From Augochlora pura (Eukaryota; Arthropoda; Insecta; Hymenoptera; Halictidae), in assembly GCF_028453695.1 (NCBI RefSeq), contig NC_135775.1, positions 2,046,001-2,110,000 of the forward strand: DNA of 64,000 nucleotides, read 5' to 3'. Below, piece by piece: positions 37,873 to 49,048 of this stretch; positions within the stretch are counted from its first letter, which is position 1; every line of letters starts with the position of its first letter. A model generated the notes under the pieces. It was not told where the DNA came from. It did no database searches and saw only the letters and a list, made by a program, of their open reading frames with translations. The translations under genes and the position numbers were made by a program.

Positions 37873-39054
37873 TATAATATTCCACCGTACGAATTTTAAG
37901 ATAGAACGCGTTAATTCCCCGACAAATTCGTCGTCGCAACGTAAATTCCTCGGGACAGCTAAAATTCTCTGTCACTCTCCCCCGAACCCTCCCGCGGAAC
38001 TTCGAAGAAACTTTCACACGTCTCCAGCGGAACGCATAAAGTTCCGCACAGCCAACTAACAAGAGACACCGAACGTACATCTCTAACTGAAAGCATAACA
38101 GACGTAAATCACATTGAACGGCGGATTCGGTAGCAAAAGACGCGAACTGCCTCTTCGCCGTCCGAGCAATTCTTTCTCCGTTTTATCGCGTGTTTTTATA
38201 GCTTGATATACCACCGCAATAACTTAGAGTAATTTTTTTAAAGTTAGGTAACTTGAACACTTTGTTCAGTCGAATTAAAATTGAATTATTTGTTGAACAT
38301 TTTTTTTACTTTTAATAAAATTGAAAAAAATATTACAGGTTGATTTGTTGAAAATTATTACAAATCAGATAGTGTAAAATATACAGTGTAATAATTTATA
38401 ATATCAATTTTATAATGTAATGCTATACAATGCGAAATCCATAATATTCTGATATATAATAAAAAATATATAATATAGTAAAATATAATAAAAGTATAAA
38501 ATACGAAATACATAATATACAACATAAATAATTTATTAGCAGTCTATAGTGGCCATGACGTAACCTCTTCGAACACTCCATAAAATCATGCTACCGCAAG
38601 TGCAGCACACATAGTAAACCAGCTCGATGAAAATAATTAGCCGAAGACACAATGAATTGCAGTTGCAAAAACAGCCAAGAGTCGCACGCTCGCCGAGTGC
38701 ATCCTAAATTCCGGTCCCGTTCGCAAGCTATGTTCCCAGCGCCGGCCGTTCCATTTCGTAACGGGCGTATCGTTTCATTATGCTAACGAAACATCGATTA
38801 TGATAATGCAAGGGGTTTACCGATTGAATTGCGTAGAATTACTGTTACGCTCCGCATGAAATGCGACCGCGTCCTCTCGCAGCCGTTATCCCGTTTGCTC
38901 CGAGGACCTTTGTAACCAGATAACGCGACACTAATTGCTATCCGCCTACGAACGCGGCCTGCGCGGATTAATTAACCGAACGAAGACGGATCGGGAAACT
39001 TTTGGCCGCGCGACGCGCGTCACGTGGCGGTTCGGGCGAACGTCTCCATGAATG

Positions 39055-39385
39055 CATGACGTCACGAATGCCCTACGAACGGCTTAGAATTGTTCTGTGT
39101 TAGAAATCAAGACGTCTCGAATGTCCTACAAACGTCCTAAAAACGTCCAGTGTTACAAATCAAAACGTCTCGTGTACGAAATTTAGAAGATCATTAAAAA
39201 CATCTCGAATGTCCTACGAACGTCTTAGAAACGTCCAGTATTGCAATTCAAGACGTCTCGAATGTCCTAGGAACGTCCTAAAAACGTCCACTATTCCAAA
39301 TCCAGCGTCTCGTGTTATAAATCGAGACGTCTTTCCAACGTCTTTACGACGTCTTAAAAACGTCTTTAATGTCTAAAATCGCATA
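39055..39385. repeat. Tandem repeat of about 50-55 bp, ACGTCTCGAATGTCC unit
   Basis: Five or six degenerate units read GACGTCTCGAATGTCCTACG, then AACGTCTTAGAAACGTCC, then AGTGTTACAAATCAA. A related array lies at 41535-41735. Confidence 0.8.
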
Positions 39386-41049
39386 GAAATGCAAGCTTTA
39401 TTGCATTAAAAAATCTACCAGAATTTCTTGTAACGTAGATTAAAAAAATCATTTTTTTAATTTAGAGTTGATTCTGTACAAGTTAATTGTTCATTAACAA
39501 GTCACTTCGGAGCTTAGAATTTTTCGCGATAATGCAAATCTTGCGGCAAAGGCAACGAGAGTCTTTTGTCTACCTAGTGAGTACTTCGAGGGTGGCTGTT
39601 TGAGTTGCAGTGCCTTTTATGATATGAGAAATCTTGCTTCGAAGAATGAAGAAAGCCTTTTGTTTACTCCGTAATGGAGTTTGGCCTCGTTGATTGCGAT
39701 TCGTTGGCACGGCGTGCTTCTTAGATCCTTTTGTAATGACGGACATCTGTCATCGAAGATTAAGAAAATTATTTAAGTTTTTGTTATTCAGTGTTATATT
39801 ATTCAATTTTATATCACTCAAATTCATTATTCAATTATTAAGATCTTAATATTATTAAAATCACATCTCTTATAATTAACTTAACAATTTCTATTCTTCG
39901 TAAAAAAAACTATAGTGCATTCCTAAAATCCCCAAAGTTTCTAACCCTTTAATAAATAAATAAAATTGTCGACTATTATTTAAAGCAACCATCCCTTTGC
40001 AACGATCAACATTGCTCCAATTTTTTTTTGCAACTATCAATTTTGCAATCTATCAATCCCTAATCTATCTCTAAATTATTCTGCATCTATTTCTAAATTA
40101 GTTCGGTTCTCGTCGATTTTAATTCGTCCAGCCTTGTTTGTCTTTCGCCATCATTTTCCAGAAGCAGAACCTAATCTCGCCGACAAAGAAACTCCCCAAA
40201 ACTTCTCGTTTCCCGCGTTAATTGAACAGCGCCGGCGAGTAAACTTTTCGGCTTCGGACCTCACAGCTCGTAAATCTTGTTTCGCCGATCGGGTAGCCCT
40301 CGGGATCATCTTTTCTCGCCGATTTCGAGACCGGCCCCTGTACTCTCGTCAGAGTTTCGCCGGGCATCGTTAAAATGCCTCGTTAGCGACTATTTCCGAT
40401 CTGTCGCTTGATCCACGTGATTAATGAGACGCTCGCGTTCACCGGTCTCCGCGCTTAATATCCCGCGCCGCGTCTCGCTGCCTCGCCGCCGCACGAATCA
40501 TTAACAGAATCGATCGGTGGGCAGCCTGCTAATTGATATACCTGGGGGACTGCTCCATTCGAGCCGCGGCGGCTCCTTGCGGCCTCACCTGGCGGAACGA
40601 AAAAAGGAACAAAAATTATCCGACTCTTTTAAGAAAAAATAATTTAATTAATTAAAATTAAGGACAAACAACTACTAATCAACGCAACATAAAAGAAGTG
40701 ACAGTAAAAGGGTTAATCAAACCATCCCCCCTAAAAATAGAACAAGAGCGCTGAAACAAATTCTTACCCAACTATTGCGCGTCGTCGCGAACGACGTCAC
40801 GACGTCGCGACGTCGACGCGTCAGCCTGCAATGCGAAATCCGTTCCATTTTAAGAGGCTCGCGTAAGCGCGTTTTTTCTCCCCCTCGCTACACGCGCACG
40901 CACACACCGTCGCAAAATCGCGTAAATACACGCGAATAAAAGTCGCGGACCGTTTGCGCGCCCGCGCGCAGACGCGTTTCCCGCGCGCGCGATACGTCTC
41001 TCGCCATCCCTCCGGCGCCTTGTTTGCCGAATCGTTACACGCTTCCCCT

Positions 41050-41063
41050 CCCCCCCCCCCCCC
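41050..41063. repeat. Poly-C tract
   Basis: Fourteen consecutive C in a GC-rich block. Confidence 0.9.
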
Positions 41064-41534
41064 TCAACCCTTCCAACGCGATCCCACACGCGGCTGCATG
41101 CGGAGAGAGAGAGGCTTTCCTTCGATCCCGTGGCGGAGCGGCATCGATGGGGAACAACGGCTGCTGCCACGTGAAAAATACCGGTGCCTGTTACAACACC
41201 GTGAAAAACACCAATGCCTGAACAACCCCGTAGAACAGACTCGCGAGCGAGGACGCCGCCGTTGTCACCGCCACCGTTGCCCTGCATCCCCCCCCTCGAA
41301 TGAATGGCTTGGAGTTAGAACGGCGTACAGTGGCCCACAAAAGTCTCCCGACGATTTTGAACGAGTAGTAGCAAGTTTGTGTCTGGACTGAGTTAAATGA
41401 CTTTTGGATATTATTGTTAAGTGTTGAAGGAACTAGGTTAATGGACGATGGTTGGAATGCTTTTCTTTTTTAAGTTTGCTGTTACTTGGAATGACGAGAA
41501 ATATAGAGCAGAGCCAATAGGTGGCACGAGGACG

Positions 41535-41735
41535 TGTTTAAGACGTGTTTAAGACGTTTTAAAGACGTTCGATGTATGACATTCTTAAAATGTCTTGAAT
41601 GTCCTAGGAATGCTTTAGGAACGTTATAGAAATGTTCTCTGTTACGAAGCGAGATATCTCGAATGTCCTACGAACGTCTTAGAAACGTCCTGCGTTAGAA
41701 AACGAGACGTGTTTGAAACGCCTTAGAAATAGATA
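41535..41735. repeat. Second copy of the ACGTCTCGAATGTCC tandem repeat
   Basis: About three units share TCTCGAATGTCCTACGAACG, CTTAGAAACGTCC and GTTAGAAA..GAGACGT with 39055-39385. The arrays lie 2.2 kb apart in the same orientation. Confidence 0.8.
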
Positions 41736-42424
41736 GAGTCACACGTGACATTCGAAGGAATGCGTGTCAATGGTGAATGTCGCGCGATGTTTTTTCGATG
41801 GGGCACAGTGGCGTGGGAGCCACGAAAACCTAACAGAAACTCGAAATATAAGATAATTCGTTGATTCGTGATTATTTATTGGTGAGTTATACTTGAGAAT
41901 AATTTTTAACGTAGAAAGAATAATTTTAACGAAGAAAATGTTTAAACATTGTTTCCTGCACAGTCGACTTTCTTGTAGAGGAAGAAACTGTATATTTTCC
42001 ATTGGATTTCGTAAAACGATTTTTCCACGGTTTTCGTGGCGGACGTCGCCACTGTGTCCTCACTGCGATCGACGAATCACCCGGCGTCTCCTGTTCGTCG
42101 TCGATCGAGATTTTGCATTTTGATTAGAGGATGTCTGTTCGACGGCAGCGCATGAGCTTGTTTTAGGTTCTCCGTAAAGAGCGAGAGCTCCGAGGATTTT
42201 GTCGAAAATCTCCGTCCGTCCATAACGCAGTACCAAAAATGGACGTGCCGCGCGCGCGAATAAATTGTCGTTCCTTATTAAAAATTGCGTTCGCGTTTAA
42301 ACAGAGAGAGAGAGAGAGCAGTCCGTCGGCAGCCTTAATCTGTCTCGAGTGGAAGATAAAAAGTGCCCCTCTTTCACTTATTCAACAAACAGCCGCACGC
42401 CGCGGCAAAATTTATTCCACCGGT

Positions 42425-42600
42425 TAAAGTCCACCGCGATTAAATAAATTTCTACCCGCGCGGAGTTCTGCAATTAGACAAATTTCAGACGGCGCGGAGT
42501 ACGCGATTAAACAAATTCCAAGCCCGGACGGACTTCCAATTGGATAAACTACCCTCCTCCTCTACCAACCGGGGAAGTCTGCAATTGAAACGTTGTCTTA
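42425..42600. repeat. Degenerate tandem repeat of about 35-40 bp
   Basis: Four diverged units each contain a GCGCGGAGT.C or similar block followed by CGATTAAACAAATT or CAATTAGACAAATT. Confidence 0.5.
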
Positions 42601-43059
42601 TTGGGGGAAACTTTAATCTGCATGTTTCCGAAGGGAAGACGCGCCCCCCTTAATTTAGTTCGAGACGGCCAACAGAAGTCGAACGAAAAATTGTCTCCTC
42701 GGTGGAACGAACGGGAAAAGTTTCTTCCTCTTCGTTCAGTCGAATCCGAGAGATAAACGCGGTTCGTCGGACATGGAAGTTCGGGCTTTGGAATTATTTA
42801 AATTGTTGTTTGCGGTTAAAATTCTCATCTGAAAGCTTCGAAGAGGATTTTAGCTGAGGGTGTTGTTTAAATGTTGAATGACAGATGCGGCTCTTAAATG
42901 ACGGTGTTCTAAAATTAATTGCAAAGGATGGTCGATTTTTAGAATGAAATTCTGAAAGCTGGGTCTTTAAATGAACTTCTGAAAAATAGATTAATTTAGA
43001 CAAATTTTAGTGGTTCGATTTTTAAATGAAATTGTAGAGGGTAGATTTCTGAAATTAAT

Positions 43060-43345
43060 TCTGATAGCTCAGACTCTGAAAAATATTCTGAGAGATAGAT
43101 ATGTCAGAAAATGTCCTGAAAGATAGATATGTCAGAAAATATTCTGAATGATTGGAAATTCTGAAAGTATTCTGAAATATAGGAAATTCTGAAAGTATTC
43201 TGAAAGTATTCTGAAATATAGGAAATATATCTCAGAAAAAAAAATTTTAAAATGAAGTATCTGAAATAAAATTCTGAAATAAATTCTGAAAGAACCCTTC
43301 AGGTTTCTGAAATAAATTCTGAAAGAACCCTTCAGCTTTCCTCAA
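43060..43345. repeat. ATTCTGAAA low-complexity repeat just upstream of exon 3
   Basis: TATTCTGAAA and AGGAAATTCTGAAAG words recur many times with variable spacing. The tract ends about 330 bp before the exon-3 acceptor. Confidence 0.75.
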
Positions 43346-43675
43346 GAATTTCTAAAAAAAATGTGCAAAACTGGGTTCTCTCAAAGAAGCCATAGTGAAA
43401 GAATCCTTTTATTCTAAAAATTAAAATACCACACTATCTTCCAGTTGGACAGATTAAGAGACTCGACTCGTTGTTCTCCGCGCCGTGCGATTTGGTTAGA
43501 GAATTTTTCCGGACAAATCCGGTGGTGCCTGCATTGTTCGTACAGACGCGAGAGCTCTCTCTGCGATGGAACGAAGTAGAGGAACGAAGTTGCACGCACG
43601 CATGCGATGCGTAATGTTTTGCCGAGTTCACTTGCTTGCCGACGGTTGTTATGATGATGCTTGTGTCACCCGCAG

Positions 43676-43768
43676 GACGAAAGATTGCGATGGGCCAAGA
43701 CGTTCGCGAACACGGAGAAGCTGAAGCGGTCGGTGCACGAGGAAAGTCGGGCTTACACCATGATCAGG
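43676..43768 (+). CDS. M13 metallopeptidase-like, exon 3 of 6 visible
   Basis: The acceptor CCCGCAG ends at 43675 and the donor GTAGGT starts at 43769. The exon is 93 bp, phase 0 at both ends. The translation is DERLRWAKTFANTEKLKRSV followed by HEESRAYTMIR. It is charged and helical in character. By position it corresponds to the helical stretch after the LP..YY region, where M13 proteins have a '...AY..hi..ll' helix that carries on into exon 4. Support comes from phase continuity with exons 2 and 4, both consensus splice sites and GC-rich codons. Sequence identity to the family is weak here, so this exon is less certain than exon 2. The exon could be skipped without a frameshift. Confidence 0.75.
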
Positions 43769-44569
43769 GTAGGTATACCATAAGAATTACGGTTTTCATC
43801 GCACGTTTCACGTGGACGCGATTGTTATTATTATAATCGACTCTTTTTAAATAAATATACCTACTTTATCGTCAATAATTCTGAGATTCGCGTTAACTAT
43901 TAAAAAATTGCGAGAACAACTGATCGTGCTCTCGAAGTTCTGAAAAGCCTGAAGAAGCTCCGTAGAGCCATGGGAATTTCAAAAGGGAGCACCTCGCCCT
44001 ACTCTCGCGCGGCAGAAAGAATTTTAAAGCGTGGATTAGCCGAGGGATCGCGGCGCCCCTTTCGAAAAATTCGCGGTCGGTATTTGCCGCGCGTTCTCGC
44101 CCATATTTTTCGAAACGGCGCCCGACCCCCGGCGTTGCCACCATATATCACGCTATCGGCGTTGTCGAGCGAGCGCGGCCTGTCGCCGCGCGTTGTGTAC
44201 GTGCCACGATTTTCAGAAAATTACTCGATAACAACGGCCGTACGCGCGAAGACACCGAGTCCCCCGTAAATCCACGTTACTAATAAACCAGAATTTTCGC
44301 GCTCGAGAAATTTACACCACACGTCCCCCTACACGCCCATCCCCCCTCGCCCCCTCCCTTACACTACTAAACACGAGATTTCGCTTTGTTCGCCGGACTG
44401 ACGATATCGCATCTGTTGCCACGCGATCGTGTGACCGGATTGCCGATTTTATAAATTTATTTGCGATACGAGCGGAGATAATTTATGTTAACATTATTAG
44501 GCAATAATGTTACTAGTGTTTTCGAGGCGGAGAATTTATTTATTTCGCGCTATGATTCTGTGTGTCGAT

Positions 44570-45350
44570 TTTATTGTACTTGTCTGGCCATGGGATGTCT
44601 TATTCTACTGGGGAGATCGTGCAATAACTGCATTTTAATTGTTGAAGAGTGTGTGTGGCGTTGATATGATTTTGGGATGGGGTTGTTCTACTTGTCTGAT
44701 TAGAGACAGGGTTCGTTCCACTTGTCTGACTATGGCACGAGTTTGTACTACTTGTCCGACTAAAGACAGGGCTTGTTTCACTTGTCTGACTATGGTGAGG
44801 AATTGTTCTACTTGTCTGACTACGATCTGAGTTTAGTCTACCTGTCTGGCTATATAGTTATCCGTTTTCATTTGTCTGACTATATAGCCATCCTTTTTCA
44901 CTTGTCTGACTATATGAGCAACCTTTTCTACTTGCCTGACTATATGACCAACCTTTTCTCCTTGTCTGACTATATAGCCATCCTTTTTCACTTGCCTGAC
45001 TATATGATCAACCTTTTCTACTTGTCTGACTATATGAGCAACCTTTTCTACTTGTCTGACCATATGAGCAACCTTTTCCACTTATCTACCACATTTCGCC
45101 CGACATTTTACACCATTTCCCCATCACACCGACAACATCCGACTCCCCAAACTCTGCCTAACGATGCTTTTACTACGTGGCCGACCACGGGACGACTCAT
45201 TTCACTTGCCCGATCACAGCACGCCGGTATTCCATTTCCCGGCACGGCGCGGTATCGATTCCATTCTACTTGTCCGACCGCGGAACATCCTCATTCCACT
45301 TATCTGATTATAACCATCGATCTCGTGCCACTCGTCCGACCACTCCGCGT
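44570..45350. repeat. 30-bp minisatellite, CACTTGTCTGACTATATGAG unit
   Basis: CTTGTCTGAC recurs exactly every 30 bp at 44691, 44721, 44751 and so on to 45051. It fades at both sides but keeps the same phase (45208, 45268, 45298, 45328). Because 30 is a multiple of three, open frames run through on both strands (FHLSDYMSNL-type decapeptides on +, VEKVAHIVRQ on -). I regard these as by-products. The unit is the reverse complement of the 23640-24380 array. Confidence 0.9.
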
Positions 45351-45913
45351 CCTTTTCCAGCAGACCGGTCGATCCACGGTTCTCGATAAATCAGCGTAGC
45401 CCGAAATTGCGCTGCGCAACGCGCATCTCCTTTAAATATCCGCTGCGGAACAGCCGCGCGCCAGGGCCGCGGTATTTTCCGGATCTCCTCGCGGTATGTA
45501 AATCCAGCGGAAGAAGCCGCTCGCGCGATCTCCTTCGGTACGAAGGGCCGGAGTGGTAGGGTGGGGCCACACTTGACCCAGTTGTCAACCAGTCGAAATC
45601 TCAATCGCCGATATTAACCGCGATCGCGCCGATACCGATCGAGAAGTAGCATCCGCGGAATGCGACGCGCGGGCGGGGATCGATGGAACGCCGGGAACGT
45701 AATTAGGTTGCTCTGTAACGGCAGTCGTCGTCGTCGTCGTCCAAGCCCGAATCGCTTGCTCGTCGTCTATTGTTGTTTAAACGCGGCCGAGATGAGTGCT
45801 CGCTAATCGCCGGACGATCGCCGGATCCCTCGCGTATACCCGCCGCGTTTTTATCGGAGCCGAACGATTTCCCCGCCGCGAGATAATATCATACAGTATC
45901 CAGAACTGTTGCG

Positions 45914-46225
45914 GATCGTCCGAGTTGATCGTTTCCAAAATTTTCTATATTTCGTAGAAATTTTTCGAACGAGATCCTGGATAAAGCAAAGCGACTGTAG
46001 GACTCGAAGGCAATTTTTCAACCAATTAGATTGAAATTGATCGCCGTCCAAGTTGCAGATCGTCTTAGTTAATCATTTCCAAAATGATCGTCCGAGTTGA
46101 TCGTTCACAAAATTTTCTATTTTATGGAGAACTTCGAACGAGATCCGCGATAAAGCAGAGCGACTCGAAGCGACAGGACTCGAAGGCAATTTTTCAACTA
46201 GTTGGATTGAAATTTATCGCGTCGA
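45914..46225. repeat. Diverged tandem duplication, about 172 bp apart
   Basis: GATCGTCCGAGTTGATCGTT begins at 45914 and again at 46086. Both copies continue with CAAAATTTTCTAT, TCGAACGAGATCC, GATAAAGCA.AGCGACT and GACTCGAAGGCAATTTTTCA. Confidence 0.8.
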
Positions 46226-46352
46226 CGCGGCGCCACGGTCTCCCTGTTGCTGATTTATATTCCTGAGGGTATGGGGCATAGTCGGAGGTGGCGAATTAAG
46301 ACGAGAGATCTCTCCCGCCGGCGAAGCCAGGCGTCGCTTGCGTCACGTTTCA

Positions 46353-46367
46353 GGGGGGGGGGGGGGG
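46353..46367. repeat. Poly-G tract
   Basis: Fifteen consecutive G. Confidence 0.9.
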
Positions 46368-46644
46368 AGACTACATTGAAACGCAGCGACAGGCGGTTTC
46401 GGCGATACTTTTGTGAACAATTTACTGAAAGCTGTAAATGATATGCTAGAATGCTATAATTCCGCTATAGTGGTTGCCAGGAATGATGCAGCAGCGGCGA
46501 GGCGGCGGTGTCAGTATCGCGAGCCGGCCGCGCGTCAGACGATGGGGTTCGTCGAATACTCCGGGCGCCTTCGCTCGCCCGCCGGCGTAATAATTCAGCC
46601 CTGTTTGTTGCGTTATTTGGCATTATGCCTTGGCCGGTGTTCCG

Positions 46645-46850
46645 TCGTTCGGCCGAGCGATGGAGCCGAGAAAGGCCGAAGGAAGGAATGAGAAGGGCCA
46701 AGTGATGGAGCCGAGAGAGACCGAGCGATAGAGTCGAGAAAGACCGAAGGGAGGAGCGAGAAAGACCGAGAGATAGAGACGAGAAGGGCCGAAGGAGGGA
46801 GCCGAGAAAGGCCGAGCGATGGAGCAAGAAGGGCCGAGCGAGCGGCTCCC
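46645..46850. repeat. GA-rich minisatellite, about 22 bp unit
   Basis: Eight or nine units of the form GGCCGAGCGATGGAGCCGAGAAA with variants GACCGAAGGGAGGAGCGAGAAA. Confidence 0.8.
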
Positions 46851-47134
46851 GGAAACGATCTTAGCAAATCACTTGTAGCATTACCGCACCGCGAACGGGA
46901 ATTAATTCGAGGCTAAGTGTTGCACGCCGCGACAGTTATGACGCATCGCCCGGGTGAACTATCCGCGCGGCCAACTTCGCCAACTTTCTACCGCGAGAGT
47001 TTCTCCTCCAACGGCCTCGCAACGGCTCGTTGATAACGTCGAATCGGCAACCGGGGATATTAACGGCGCGACGTCGGATCGTTTCGGTCGCCGCGCTGCT
47101 TTCTTTGCCGGTCCACGATTTTATGATCCGCGAC

Positions 47135-47240
47135 ACGATGCAGTTTTCTGCAATGTTAACTTTGGTCTGTAAGAATGCTAAATGCAGTTTTCTGCGCTAT
47201 GAAAATGCTAAATGCAGTTTTATGCAAGGCGAACTGTTTT
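47135..47240. repeat. Short tandem repeat, AATGCTAAATGCAGTTTTCTGC unit
   Basis: Three to four units, the last one truncated. Confidence 0.7.
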
Positions 47241-48349
47241 AGAAGAATGCTAAATATATAAAATATTAATAAATAAATGGGAGAATGGTGGATAAATAAT
47301 GGGAGGCTGATAAATAAATTAGAGCATTAGAGCAACAGAGCTTTGTGGTGACCAATTACTGTGCTCTTGTTATTCTATTATTTTCCTATATTATTTCATC
47401 TAAAAAATTCATATAGGTCAATTAATATACGTCAATCATTTCTGCCAATCGTTTATACCTTTTTTTTATTCTTGATCAAAAAAGATTCGATAATTATTTT
47501 AATCTTAGACATCGGTTAAAGCTTTAACAATTATTCAAAGCCTCAACAATTAATCGAAGTAAATAAATTAAAATAAAATCGATAAATTAATCACTAAAGC
47601 TTTATCAATATTCAGCTTTAACAATATTCGATTTTAACAATCATCTCCAAAAAAGCACGCAGCCTTAAAAATCATTTTAACAAATTATTTAAGAATAATC
47701 CAAAAAAGCTTGTTCTTTGAAAAATCACGTTTCTCCGCCAATTAGGCGGCAGTATCGAGAACGATCTTTCATCGGGTGAGCTGGTCGCGTAAATCGAGAC
47801 GGATCGGACGGCGAAGAGAGCCTTTAATTTTCGCGTGCTCGACGCGCCGCGCCGTTTCGACGAGTCGTTATACCGATTCCCCGGGCTTCGTCGCGCCGTC
47901 CTCGACGAACAGCCCGTTATTTCTGGAGCGTCCTCGCGTCGCGGACCAATGAATCGAGTGCCCCGGGCTATTTGGAACACTTCGCTGCGCCCTCGGGCGA
48001 TTCCACCGCCGAAAAAGGATCGTCGGCCCCTCTTCTCGCGCGCTCGCGACGAAGGAGCATCTCGAAAGGATCCACGTGGCTATTATAAAAGGCGATATCC
48101 TAGTTCCGGTTCTTGGCGCCTGCCACTCGAACGGAAACGCGATTCGTTAACGCCAACGTCGCGGCACGGTGATGCTCGGTGACCTTTTCGTCGACTCGAT
48201 GTCCATTTCGCAATTTATAATTGTCGATTGAACGAGTTCCTGCTATTTAATTATCTTGTTGAAGAGAATAATAAATATTGCTTTTTTTAGGATATTTGGT
48301 GGAATTTTATTTATATATTAGACTCGGAGTTATTTAGTGGGTTTAGTTG

Positions 48350-48430
48350 TTGGTTCCTGGATTTATTTATTGGTTCTGGATTTATTTATTGGTTCTGGAT
48401 TTATTTATTAGACCTGGATTTATTTATTAG
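48350..48430. repeat. 19-bp tandem repeat, GGTTCTGGATTTATTTATT unit
   Basis: About four units with small variants (AGACCTGG, AGACTTGG). Confidence 0.8.
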
Positions 48431-48659
48431 ACTTGGATTCGTTTGTCTGTCTTGTTTTACAAGAAAGACAGTACCCAAATTCCGAAGTTTTAAAAATACA
48501 ATATTAATATCCAAATTAAAAATATCAATATCCGAAGCTCGAAATAAATACCGAACTCCAAATCTCAAAATACAGTACTATCCTCCAACTCATTAAAAAC
48601 CACCTCGCCGACCCGCCAACCACCGAATTTGCTCGGACAATAGGAAACCTCCACCTTAC

Positions 48660-48735
48660 CCCTCACCCTAAAAAGCAACCCTGCTAAAAAGCAACCATCC
48701 TAAAAAGCAGCCATCCTAAAAAGCAACCCACCTAA
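48660..48735. repeat. 16-bp tandem repeat, CCTAAAAAGCAACCAT unit
   Basis: Four units of nearly identical sequence. Confidence 0.75.
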
Positions 48736-49048
48736 TACCAAACAAATCCCTAAAAGCATCGGCTCTCGCGTGCGCAGCAGTCTCCGTTGGAGAGAGCTTT
48801 TCGCAACGTTTCCAGCAGATCGCGAAAGATCGGTCCTCTTCTCTCAAAGGATTCGCGAGTATCGAGCCGCGGCACGGTTGACCTGGGAGAAATAGCGGGT
48901 CTCGTGGGACATCTTCCGCTCGATTTCACATTGCGCGAATCGGTAAATGAAGAGCAGCAGACTGCGCGCAGAGAGACGGAAAGATGAAACGACGGCGGAA
49001 GATGAAACGGCGGGGAACGAGGATAGGAATTGCGCGCGACGGTTGCGA

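Larger units (their letters stand above)
28530..43675 (+). other. Intron 2 of the visible M13 gene (about 15.1 kb)
   Basis: Phase 0, GTGAGT to CCGCAG. Repeats are listed separately. The rest alternates between AT-rich stretches (28960-29800, 30430-30860, 31500-31660, 34850-35160, 35470-35720, 37380-37570, 38200-38570, 39380-40100, 40610-40700, 41390-41500, 41830-41960, 42790-43060) and CpG-rich stretches (29800-30420, 31040-31480, 31800-32160, 32690-33600, 34270-34560, 35200-35460, 35730-36350, 36950-37300, 37870-38170, 38640-39060, 40140-40600, 40760-41330, 42000-42430). I see no exon, RNA gene or transposase in these. Confidence 0.7.

Noticed and set aside
44570..45350. Regular 30-bp repeats considered as a CRISPR array
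   Set aside because: Units are contiguous with no unique spacers, and the surrounding DNA is an insect intron. It is a minisatellite.
47835..48182. 115-codon + strand frame in a CpG-rich block
   Set aside because: Arginine-rich, no motif, minus strand open as well.
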